The notes under the pieces were generated by a model. That model did not search any database. It was not told the origin of the DNA and worked only from the letters and a program-made list of their open reading frames with translations. Below are positions 26,209-37,797 of a stretch of 64,000 bases of DNA, one piece after another; position 1 is the first letter of the stretch; the number at the start of each line of letters is the position of its first letter. The translations under genes and the position numbers were made by a program. Origin of the DNA: Spongospora subterranea f. sp. subterranea (Eukaryota; Endomyxa: Phytomyxea; Phytomyxea; Plasmodiophorida); the NCBI GenBank assembly GCA_049724395.1, contig JAUGWO010000023.1:372001-436000 (forward strand). The letters are read 5' to 3'.

Positions 26209-27263
26209 ATTTATTTCCCAGATCGGTCGTAATTTATAAAAAGTTTTTGAAGCAAAATTTGCGGGAAACAAACTGAAACGGTCGCGGCCCATAGTGGGTA
26301 CATCGACCAGACTGTAACACGGTATCTGATAAAACGCGGTGATGCAACACAAGCTTCGTTCAATAAATAGCTTCTATTAATGGCGTGAGATAATTAAAGC
26401 TGAAATTATGCGCATGACGAGTCATTAAGATGATTTCGATGATGTGCTTGCGGTGGAAGGATTTGCCACGCGGCATTTGCATTGAGGAGGCTGGGATCAA
26501 CTATCGGAGTCCAGGCGACAATGACAAACTGACTCAGCACTGAGCTGTTGAGAGCATCCTTGTTGATGTGCTAGGCTTGGCGACAAATACTTGTGAGTAT
26601 GCCAGCGTAGGTGTTTTTAATGCGTCTGGTTTTTGAACTTGTAATACTCGAAGAAACTGGAATTGCAATAGCGCCGAACTAAATAACCTTGCAGATGGTT
26701 TCTGGGATGTTTTGAAATGCTGGCGAGATCGGAGGAGTTACAATATTCTGACGGGGTTATCCCAATAATGTACGTATGACTAATTCTATGGGGTGTGACT
26801 ACGTCTCAAAAACAGAAATCAGATCATAGTTCCGATTCGAAAGTCAATCCCACTCCATCTGACAGCTGCGAAGCTCGTCTGCGAACTTCCTCAAGGTGAT
26901 TCTACTTGTATGATTTGCCAGGAGGAGAAGTAGAACGCATTTCGCAATCAATCGTTTTTATGCCCTGACAGGATAGAGAGTATGTTGAGATCGATGAAAG
27001 TCGCTCCTAGTCTTGAAGACATCCTGAAGGTTGTTGGCACCCATGATGTGGCCAGAGTTAGCCATCATACGACTTTTGTCCACGAGAGAGCAATTCCGCC
27101 GTATGGCAGTCAATTCGGGTAACTGCAACAATGCAACGTTACGCTGCTACAGTGGAATTAACTGATGTGTCCCCTTGATCAGTAATAATCTCCTTAAGTC
27201 CTCATCGTGAAAAACCAGAGTCACGTTGAGTCGCATTGAAGGAGTTGCAATATTGATCTGTTG
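26209..27263. other. Intergenic region upstream of the RhoGEF/kinase-like gene
   Basis: About 1.05 kb with no open frame above 60 codons and no repeat that I could see. Confidence 0.5.
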
Positions 27264-30200
27264 ATGTCCTTGGATCAAGAAAATATCACCGAGCGCCTGG
27301 CCATTTGTGATAGCGCCGGACCCTCATGCACGCTGACATTAACTGAGATCAAGCGTGTTGTTGAATTTGGCTTGGCGTCCGTCCGACAAGGTCTTGAAAA
27401 CGCTGCTGCCACGCCTGCAAATGAAAGGCATTATGTCCAGATGATGGTATCGATCGGGGCGGCGATGTCTCTGTCGTTGTACGGCAGAGTTGGAACATTG
27501 AGAGACCGAACTCGCCAATACGTGAAAGGATCAGTGCCTTCTCTAGAAGAGCAACTTCGATACATAGTAGAATATTGCCTATTCGCCGACGGGGAAGCAT
27601 CCCCAGCTGTGCTTGAAGAGCGCTTGTCAGGCTTAGACATGCAATTGCAAACTGAAATTGAGTTATTCCAGCAAGAAACCTCAATCAGGACACCAATCTC
27701 ACCTTCATGGATTTGGGCAGCCAATAACAGCAAAAGTTCTCATGAATCCTCAGAAACTGTAACTAAGAAGATTTCTTTTAAGGGACAGCTTAACCCTCTG
27801 CATAAGAACGCTGAGTTAGTATCATCACTGTCTAAACGTTCAGGTGAACAAGATGAGGTTTTCTCAAGACAGTTGGACTCATATCATATAGGTGGCATAA
27901 TCTCCAACCCTCGGCTTCCATCCTTCGGTGAAGAATCATTTGAAGAAACCACTGTCGAATATGACAGTGATAGCTCTTGTTTGGCAGCACCGAACGATGA
28001 GTTGCAAAAAACTCTAAAGGCGAACAATGCACTCAAACAAACACAAGCTCTTGATGGAATATTTGTAGATTTGCAATTTGCGGACCTACCGAAGCCTTAC
28101 GAAGTTGTTGAAGAGATTACAGATCATTGTAAAAGTATGCAATCAGGGATACTAGAGATAATTCAGCGGCTTGAACGTAAACCATCTCGTATTGCTGACG
28201 ATGCAACGAAAAAGAGGATCACTATGGGTTCAAAAATTTCTAGGCAAAATTGCCTCAATAGTGCATGGATTTGTTTGGGCTATCGAAAACGTCGATGTTC
28301 CGATTAAAACTAAGATCATGGAAACAGCGCTGGACCAATTATCAGAAAGGGCCAGCGATCTAACGAAACTCTTCGAAACTTTTGTATGTGAATATGGTAC
28401 GTGGGGCCGTTCCGAAACATTCATGGAGCTGAAACGAACACAGACGCCTTCTTGGTATATCTAAGGTCACCCCCGGAATACCCAGAAATGAATTTGGAGC
28501 GACCTTTGTTCGGCATTATTGGATTTTTGGAGCTCTTGGTCTTGCTCGTCAAGTCAATTCGCGCAAATCATGACGAAGAGCCCAGCGGGTTGCGACCAGT
28601 TATAGGAGATCTAGTCAAGCTGGGAAACCGGCAACCTTTAAGCGATTTACTCTGCCGGATTCGGTCTAGATACACATGTCTGTTCCGAATAACTGCATCA
28701 AAAACACACAGTAGCAGCTTCAGATCCAAGAGTTTTTTGACTTACGTCGCTCAAGACGACCGACGATTGTTGAGTAACAGCACACGACATATTATTTTTG
28801 GCGTGACGCTAAATGTGGATTAGGAATCGGTAAGGTACGACTTGCCAGGTTTTTCACCAAATTTTGGAAGTGGTACACAAAACCATCGAGCCTCTTCCTA
28901 TTCGATGACGTTCTGATTTGGACGGCTTTGGACAAGCCTGAGAAGATTTATGGAGGATTGCAGTTGTTTTGCGACTTACAAGTTTCGATACAAGGTCGCC
29001 GCAGTAAGACTCTCCAAATCAGTTCACCGCCTTGGAGCAACAATTCTTTCACCTCTGTTCGTTTTATTTGTTCCAATAAGGCTCAGTCTATTTTGTGGAT
29101 GATGCATATACAACGGACAGCTGCGATCCGCACACCTTCTCCTTCCAGTTTTGTTTGTACGCCCTCGTTTTCTGTTCAAGGTCCTTTTGACAGACACCAT
29201 AAGTAGTCAAAAATCATTTCTACGTCGCAATGTGCTAACGAACCTATTCAGTTTTCGAGTGGGTGTCGATTTGGTTTGGAGCGGTAAGCTTGACGATATT
29301 GTTCGGTTGGTGCGCCCTATTGGCTCCGGTTGCTTCGGCCCAGCATCACTTTGCATCTTTAAGGCAACACATGTATAATAGTATTGAATATCACTTGAAT
29401 TTCGTTCAAAAATGCTCGTTAGGCGGTTTGGGCAGTTGAGACCGTTAAAGCGGTGAATATGCAGACATTGAAGCGAGTTCTGAGGCCATTTGTTAACTTG
29501 ATGGATTCCGCTGTCAGTGATTACCGACAGGCCAGCTTCGTTTAAGTCAGTATTTAAACAGGTGGAATCTTTATTTGGAATCGGGGGTCCTGACCGAAAT
29601 GACAATTTTTGGATTCTGAAGGTAAGCTTCGTCGATTTAGGCATAGTAACTCAAAAAGTATGTGTAGGAATATGTTGAAGGAGGATCTTTGGCAAAACTG
29701 GCGGAATTGCAACCTCCAGACATGAGACAATCAGCATTAATCGCCAGAGGATTGCTAAATTCCTTGAGGGTAATCCATAGCAAAAACATGTCAGTCCATA
29801 GATTATCACGCAAAATACTTTAAATGACATTTCTCAGATGGTACGGGAACATTGACCTTGACAGTGTAGTGTTTACGGGCTCAGCAGAGGTAACCACGAA
29901 TATCAACTAGAAAAATGCAATCATCATACCAAGGTTGACTAGGTAAAATTATCCTTTCCAAGAAGATTGAAAATGGAAGTTATGCAATCAACTACAATCT
30001 CCATCACCGACGAAGAAATCAGACAATGCCAAAGCGCCGACATTCGGCTTTTAGGCTGCTTGATAGCGAAACTGGCATCACGACATCACGCTTGGGTAGA
30101 AAACAAGAAAGACCCAATGGAAATAAGTTCGGCTAGTTTCAAAAGACACCAATCAGAGTTCGTCGAATATTGTTTTCAAGAGCACACTACGCTGGAACAG

Positions 30201-30314
30201 CTACTTCAGCACAGTTTCGTGACTTTTGACAAGGAAACAGAAGTATGCGCTCAGAAAAGTTTGAGTAAGATTCTTCAAAACGCGAAAACGGTACGAGAAT
30301 TCGGTCGAATTTAA
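27264..30314 (+). CDS. Probable RhoGEF (DH-PH) fused to a degenerate protein kinase domain
   Basis: ATG at 27264 opens a 300-residue N-terminal part of unknown type. A helical region follows that fits a DH domain: ITM-VQKFLGKIASIVHG, TKLFETFVCEYG, then NLERPLFGIIGFLELLVLL in the place of the conserved PIQRIPRY-LLL helix. A PH-like stretch is next (SLFLFDDVLIWTALDKPEKI near 28900). From 29280 a kinase fold begins: glycine loop RPIGSGCFGP, VETVKAV (beta-3 Lys), WILK-EYVEGGSLAKLAE (hinge), YGNIDLDSVV where HRDxKxxN is expected, and SADIRLLGCLIAKLAS for the DxWSLG helix. It stops at 30312-30314. The catalytic Asp is Asn and the DFG position is not recognisable, so it is probably a pseudokinase. 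One extra G at 28226-28228 (and perhaps one missing near 28400) disturbs the frame. Small-GTPase exchange at membranes is the inferred role. Confidence 0.6.
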
Positions 30315-30510
30315 CAAAGCGGAGGTTTGGATCAACTAATGGAATATGATCTGAACTGTATTGAAGGTGGCAGGAAAAAATGCCATTAAGATAGCTCCTT
30401 ATCAAGATGATAAAGCAATCCAGGAAGTGCTTTCGTATGCTTGCACTTTCGTGTAACTATAATATTGAGTTTTGAGATGGTGATGTAATCAGCGCAACAC
30501 AGAAATCATC

Positions 30511-31039
30511 TTACAGTGAGGTCATCTCGTCAATTTCGTCAACTTGTGTCATCTGAAATTCGTGCACGAACGAAGTGGTCATAGCATCATTTTCGTCTGA
30601 CGCCAATTTCGACAACGCCTTCAAGGAATGACCAACACCAACCTCCAGTTCCAGCAGGGTCTTGAAGACGTCTGAAGCTTTCTTCCATGGCGAGTCGTCC
30701 ACGGCGTCAACATGACCGGTTTGGGCCTTGGCGCCACGCTTTTGAATGTAGGAGAAAATCTTCAAGCCATGATCGCGTTCGTTTCTGCCAGATATAATCA
30801 GACCGATAGGACGAAAAATTATAGGTGTTATATTACCCAGCTTCCAAGGTCAAAAATGAGGCAATACCGTCGTAGTTCTTATTTTTGAACCAGAACGACG
30901 CCGCCTAAAGATCTTGAGAACTGTGGTAAAAACTACTATTTATCCATACCAAGTAGACTTGGGAAGCGGTGAACTCTTCTTGCGCTTTTGCGTTGAGAGC
31001 ATCGATCATGCTCTCGCTCATGGCAAAAGATAACGGCAT
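30511..31039 (-). CDS. Ferritin
   Basis: This is a non-haem ferritin that oxidises Fe(II) and stores iron in a 24-mer shell. Exon 1 from ATG 31039 gives SMIDALNAKAQEEFTASQVYL. Exon 2 gives AASFWFKNKNYDGIASFL and ends LEAG, and exon 3 gives NERDHGLKIFSYIQKRGAKA and continues to HEFQMTQVDEIDEM (stop 30511-30513). The ferroxidase residues Glu in EEF, Glu-x-x-His in NERDHG and Glu in LELEVG are in place. Length is about 160 residues, normal for bacterial-type and protist ferritins. Introns are about 45-55 nt. A hydrophobic stretch is also open upstream of the chosen ATG (LIAQRFILLIM), so a targeting peptide from an earlier start is possible. It converges on the RhoGEF/kinase gene with about 200 bp between stops. 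Confidence 0.9.
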
Positions 31040-31518
31040 AATGAGAAGGATGAATCTCTGAGCAATGAGAATGCCGCACGGCGCCGGAGCAGCACACACA
31101 GTTAACTTCAATTTAGCGGCGCCTCCCCTATCGGTGCTAATAAAGGTTTCGACAGTGGAATGCAACAGTGGAGTGTAACAGTTTTGAGTGTCGATGTCCA
31201 AGGTTGAGTTGAACCTACGGGATACGATACTCCGTCCCTTAAAGGCTTGTTTAATTATTTTTTTGTTGTTGCAAGGTTTATGAGAGAAAACATTGATGCG
31301 AATTGTGATTTATAAATTAGTTTAGACAACACAGCAAAAGAAAATGCGGAAACCTCAATGATGCTCGATTGTTAAGATGGTGAGCATGTTTCCATCACCA
31401 ACAGCAATACTACGATGGTGAATTAAATGGTGCGCCCAAATAAACCAGACGTGACCATCCTGACCTGAGATGCGGAAAGCTTCTGCGCCACGATGCCACT
31501 TCTGTTACACTGGGTAGC
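31040..31518. other. Intergenic region between ferritin and the TONSL-like gene
   Basis: About 480 bp holding the ferritin promoter and the 3' flank of the next gene. An open minus-strand stretch runs from the ferritin ATG back to about 31201 and could be 5' coding or untranslated sequence. No iron-responsive hairpin was identified by eye. Confidence 0.4.
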
Positions 31519-34500
31519 TCACCTCCTCGCAATTTGACAGTCTTCTCCGGTACGGGGACCGTTGATGGACAATACCTGATTATCCCTTCTATTCCCGACT
31601 GAAATTAAAAGACACTTGTGAGGAATTATTCCATTATCGTTGTCGAACAGAATAATTTCCATGATAAAACACTCTCTGAATTTCAACACTACAAAATGGA
31701 GCTGTTGCAACACACCAAGAATAACATGAAGGCGCTTACAGTGGAGACATTATTAAATGAAAGATCAATAGATATCACTCTCATAACTAGCCAAAACTGT
31801 TCATTGCCTAGCAGTACTGGCAATGTTGAATTAGTAACGCCGCAATCCACGAGCGAAATTTGTCTAAGCGAATCGGACTAAGAAGTGAAAAATGAGACGA
31901 TTTTCGATGGGAAGGTGTTGATATACAGTTAGTATACAGCGCAGCAACGCTGACAGGGCGTTGGGAATAAAAGAGAAACAATGATCCGCTAGCAATGTTT
32001 CTAGCGAAGGACACGATGACAAAGTATTACAAATCTGTGCACAGAACAAGTTAACGACAGCAATGCGCTTAATATGCGTTTGGGTAAGTCATGGAAAAAC
32101 CAAACTACTACAGCCAATTTTGCAGAACGAAAATTCGTGAAGATTGTCTCCAAGGAAAAGTAAGACATGGAAAACTAGTACAGATGAAAAAATCTCTAAG
32201 CTCATTTGAGACCGAGACAAGTCCAGCATGGTGAGCGAGTGGCGGAAAATACAGCTGACCGGATGGGTTGATGGCTTAGGAGAAACTGCACCTGCAACCT
32301 GACAATAAAGAATATAAACAGGAGCAAAGTGCACGTTCCGAAAGATAACATTGCGGAGGAATTACTCATCGGTGAAGAATATCAAAACAAATCGCTAAAT
32401 TGAAATAGCAAACTCAAACATTCGAATGACAACAAGACATGATCAACTATAACGTTGCGATACGCGACATATAAGGCAGCCAACAGACCCGCAGTGTGGC
32501 AAACTTGGGCGAACTAAACGATGAAATATTGAGACGTTCAATGTCAACACTTCCAAACGATGATATGTCGAGCAGCTCCAGTACTGGGCACCTAAAATTA
32601 CAAAGTATTGGGCGAAAAATGCACCTTTAATCGGACAGAGAAGAAGTTACAGGGCGATATCGTCTAATGTCTGGTAAACATTAGCGAATGGATTTAAAGA
32701 TACATCCAGCCTCAGCAACGACAAACATTTTCGACCATCAAAACGCAAATAATGAAGCATGCAAGCGCTAAACGGACGACGCAATTGGAACCCAATACGA
32801 ACGGCACAGGTTTTGGATCCAACCTGATGTCCAACGAGACCAGGTTATGGCTTTCAACCATCGTGCTGAGTGTATCGGGCGTCAAACGAGACATGTCGTT
32901 TCCACGCAGCGTGATGTGCTCCAGAGTTGCTGTTGCCATCAGGAGCGGGGCCAGACCGACGTGAGTCACGAGGACATTGGCCAACGATAGGGTATTCAAC
33001 AGTGTCAGGTCAGGTAATACAGTAGCCAACAGCACCGCGCAGGTATCGTTAAATGCACTGTTATCAAACGATAGTGTAACGAGAATATGGCTTTGCTGGG
33101 ACAGAACCTAAAAGGGTCATTAGATGAGGTTACCGAGTTATCCTCTGTGGGAAAGAAAACCACCTTGATCAACGGCAAAACGCAGCGAGGTGGAGAGAGA
33201 ACAGCCGATATGTCAATAACGCTATAACAAGGCAGTCAGTCAGGCGTACAATACACAAGAGTGTAATCAATTGATTCCAAACCTGATTGGCGAATCACCA
33301 GTCAGGCGTTGCACGATAATAGGGTCGTGATCATATGATAACGGGTCTGCATCGCAAACACTACGATATGCCAGAGCCAGTGGAACAGGTTGCCAGAACT
33401 GGACCACCCCAATAAATTCGGAACCTGAAAGTCAGAACCGAATTAGAAATTTGCGAATTCAGATAATAAAAGATTTTAACTAAGCGATGAATCTCAGCTA
33501 CTTAACGCTAGGAACCAGGCGGTGCCGATTGTTATTCAATCGTGAAAGGATTGTTCATGAAAAACTCTTGATATTCATGACCGGTACAATAAAAAAGAAC
33601 GGAAAAAAGTGACGCTTCTATATGATGAACGTTGTGAAAGAGACACAGCGACTAATGAAACTGTAAAGAACAATTGGGGTTCACTCTACTAATTAAAGTG
33701 TGAAACCCATGCTTGAGTATGATGGTGATACTTGTTTGTGATAGATCAAGTAATGATGATACGAGATCAGATGGGTCTGTTACGGCATCGTGCAGCAATA
33801 AATGCTTCAGAACCGGTTGACGTCCTTCGCTGCGAAAGAACCGCGAGCAAGCCTGTAATGAAATAGGGACATCAGTCACTGAATAACAGATATAAAGGGA
33901 AGGTACTTCATCAATGAGCCATGCGATTGTTGCTGATAAAGAACACACCACCAGACCCGCCCACGATTCAATTCTGACACGAACTGGAATGGTGTCTCGT
34001 GACGACAATGTCTGGGGAATAGAATCATTCAACATAGCGTTGAAAAATACTTTTACTAATCCATACCGACGAGCGTTGTACTGGTAGCCGATCTAAAACA
34101 GGGACGACCGGCACATCTTGACACCCGATATTCTCGGCGCCGTCCTATAACACGAATAAATGCTTTTGAACAAATGACTGAGAAGGAAAATCCCCAGGTT
34201 AAACCAAAATCAAAACATATTGTGCAAGGAATGATCAAGTGTATGAAGTAGCGACATACGTCGTATGGCAAGTTCATAGGGGGAAAAATCATCATCGTCG
34301 TCCGGTTCCTGACTGCGGAACCCTAATTGCGACGAAAGAGGGAACACGCGCTCTAGAGGTTGATCAGGTGCTGATGATGACAACGTTTTCTGACGTCTGG
34401 CGGGAACTTGTTTGCGCATCGCACGCCTCTTATGAACACGATGAGGAGTTGTTCCCCGAAACGATATATGGTTATGCGCAGGAATCACATCATCATCACC

Positions 34501-37500
34501 GTCAAACTCCATGACACTGGTTTCACTTTCACTGAATCGATCTGAGTCGTCCTTCGACGTATCGGGGATTACAGATACAAAGACAGAATGCATAGTACGA
34601 CGCAACGCCTTGGAGTCATCTGTAACGGTACGTATATACTTCGTCAGATCATGTTTAACATGGGCGTCAGGACTTACGTGGAGATGACAGACGGATGCGC
34701 AGGTCGAGAGAGAGCGCTTGTAGATATGCGACCGCATTGCCATGTCCTGTCATTATGGGCTTTAGTTCCGATTGACCACGAAAACAAAAAAACAAAGTTC
34801 CGTAACGGGTGTAAAACGTCAGAAATGTGGAAAGTAATGAGCAGAAAACGGAAAGGGGCGGTCAAGGAAATTTCAAAATTCGAAGGAGACGGTGATAAAC
34901 TTGGTTACGAACTGGATACGATATCAGCATAGAGAGCAAGCCAGCCATCGATTTGTGCGGCGTTGGAAAACAACTCAGATGGATCATAGTCCCCACAATG
35001 GAGCAGCAGGTCGGCAAGATCATATGATGAGCGTATGGCGGCAGCGATCATGGTGAAGGAGGGCGCCGCAACGCACTATGAAAGAACTTGAGCTTGACAA
35101 GTTTATCGATAAATGCAGGCAAAACTGGAAAATTCATCACTGATTGAATTTTTTAAGGAAAACCACAACTGGCATGTAAAAAAGGATCAATCATCAAATC
35201 TTAGAATGAAACGCTCGTTCAATCGATAAAACAAAGGTCTGGCAGTTGTTCGATAAACACGTCTTAAAACGAAAAAATGTGGAAGGGCAAGTCAAAATCG
35301 AAGACTTTCTTACTGATTGTAAAGTTTGACACATCATATCGTGCCGTTTACGCTGTGCATCAGCCGCCGATCGATACTGGCCGACATGAATGCACGCCGT
35401 TCTCAAAAGCTTCAACGCCGCTGCGTATTTCTCAGGTCTAACAAAAACGATAGGTTTAGAATCATGGGTCAGCACGAATAGGCAACTATCTAACTGTCCA
35501 GCACTGGCAGTCGAGGCCAATATTTCCGCCTGAACAATCGCGGTATCATAGTCATACGCCCCCAGGGCCATATTGTAAATTTTTCGCCTCATCGAGCGGA
35601 TTTCATTCGTTGGGGAAACCTGCGAAACAGTTCAGGAAATTGAGAAATTCTAATTGAAATTTAGCAGGAACCTCAAGGATTGACTTCAACGACAGCATCT
35701 CTTTAAAATCTGCTCGGACACGATCCAGCTCTGCGAATCCCTGGATGAGCATGGCAGTCAACGAACCGGTCTGGAACAACTTCCGTAGAAAATTTTGTAA
35801 AAGCCCAAATGAGACTGCTGACAAAACCAATCACGATGTGGTCAAGAAGGCGTCAAAGACGAATGAGCAGAACATTCAAGGGTCGAATGGAAAGAAGGAA
35901 TGATTAAGGCGAGAGAATAACAGATTGCTGTGTGTACTTCGGTAATAAAGTCAACAGGAGTCAGATTAAATTTTCGATTGATTGCCTCAGTTTTTTTGCG
36001 AAGAGAACCTGCTTTGTCAAATCTGTGGGTGATATATAAGGATGCATCGACAGACAGGCACGAAGACGTACTGGGCCGATAGCGTATATAGACGGATCAG
36101 ACCATTGTTCGCATCCCAATACGCCAAAGCAAAAGATTCGGGAGAGGGCATAGCGGAGTCAATAACAGAATACGGATCGGCTTCACTATCCCCTCGAGGA
36201 AGATCCAGTTTAGGTGGTCCCCCAAGCATGCGCATCGCGATTTTCGCTGCCTCAATAAATAATCGTTCTGAATCGGACCACCTGAACAGTTTTTAAGGAA
36301 CCGTGTGATGATCCAAACATTGGCAAAAGAACTTAAAAATGGTCAATTGTGAATACCGATATGGGTAAGCTAGTGGTCAGGAATTAATGGTAAATCAACA
36401 TACCTGCGAAGGTGGCGATACAGGTCCGCTAAGATGATCCGACCCCGGCACTCCCATATTTCATTACCGCCATGCTGGTCGGCAAGGTGGACAACGCGTA
36501 ACATCACCTCTTCTTCACGATCGTAACGTTCCAGTGCAAAAAGTGCATCACCCTGTAACGATAATGATTCCTCGTCCAAGACAAACACGCATTGATAGCA
36601 CATGTTAAGTTGAGTACCTGATTAGACATGGCGTGTAGCAATTCTGGCGACACCCTTTTGGTAATGACCGAAGCGGCCTTGCGCCACAGCTGCAGCGCTT
36701 TCTGCCCAAGATGTCGCCGAAACGGCATTAGGTATCGCTTATCTTCTTGATATTCTTCTGCCCTGGAAACACGAAAGGGAAGGAATAGGCAAATGAACAA
36801 GGCAAATTAGACGACATGTTGAAGAATTAAGATAATGACAGGTCTGCGAAAATGTGTATCCGAAGCGGAAATTGTACAAAGATTACTGATGACGTACCAG
36901 TCCATATATATTTTGCCAAGTTCGACCAACGCTTGACTCTTTATAGCCTCGTCGGCTTTAGGAAAATAAGTCCACTGCAAACTATAGTGTCAGAACGGAG
37001 GTTGACGATGAACTCAAGCAAAGTGCAAAAAACCTTGGTTAGGTCGGCAATCGCCCGTGTCCACTGTTTCATATTCCTATAACAACGACCACGATTGTAA
37101 AGAGCTTGTTGATAATCGAGATCGTCGTGCCTGGTAAACATATAAATGAGGACCTCGATAAAAATGATCGTAATGGATAATGAGGAAACTGTGGAGCGAA
37201 GGCCGAAAGATCGATGAACTATAGGACAAGGTCGTTACGATAAAACCGGGGATCGTTGACGTTCCACTGAATAACAACAAGTGCAAATCTCGCACTTGGA
37301 GGAAAAAGTCAAAAAAGAGGGTCGACGATGACAGCAGCCGTTTGACTGGCTTTTGTAATCAACAAAGTTTACATTGATTGTGGACAGTATTCAATGGCGT
37401 GAGAAAAATAGCGAGCAGCTTCGGTTGATCGGCCTAGCTCGTTCATAATCGTCGCAAGATGTAAACTGAGTACAAACAGTACGGCAGGACGGTTCCCATT

Positions 37501-37746
37501 ACGCTTCTCAATTGTCTAAAGGATACGTTGAAGAAAATTAAGAACTTAAGATACGGACAGGAACGGAAACGGATTGAGTACCAGTTGAGCTTGTGCCCCA
37601 GCGAGATCAAGGCAACTGATGAAATCTCGTTCTTGGTCTGAGCAATGGACAGCATCTTTAACGCCTTTTACTGCCAATTGGGACCCTAGTGACAGCGAAG
37701 ACAAATAAGCAACGGTTTTGGGTGTTGTCAATTTGATCGTCTCCAT
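31519..37746 (-). CDS. TONSL/TONSOKU-like TPR-Ubl-LRR protein
   Basis: Exons read from ATG at 37746 (METIKLTTPKTVAYLSS) to about 31519. The 5' part is TPR-rich (AVLFVLSLHLATIMNELGRS, QQALYNRGRCYRNMKQWTRA, QALVELGKIYMDW, LQGDALFALERYDREEEV, RWSDSERLFIEAAKIAMRM). An ankyrin-like exon follows (MIAAAIRSSYDLADLLLHCG near 35020), then a charged disordered part (34210-34700). Next is a ubiquitin-like stretch (IPVRVRIESWAGLVVCS, SRFFRSEGRQPVLKHLLLHD) and C-terminal leucine-rich repeats (LLNTLSLANVLVTHVGLAPL, SLTMLDLSRSQM, RQISLVDCGVTNS). This domain order is that of TONSL, which reads newly made histone H4 and recruits RAD51 at broken forks. About 15 introns; most borders are inferred. It could also be split into two genes, or extend into the TPR gene upstream. 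Confidence 0.55.
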
Positions 37747-37797
37747 CTAAAACTATAGAAACGGTAGCAAATTACAAAGGACTGATCTGTAAACAGT

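Noticed and set aside
35190-35592. NUP160-like C-terminus in the exon with KYAAALKLLRTACIHVGQYR
   Set aside because: The similarity is limited to a generic helical-repeat pattern. TPR/TONSL context on both sides explains it better.
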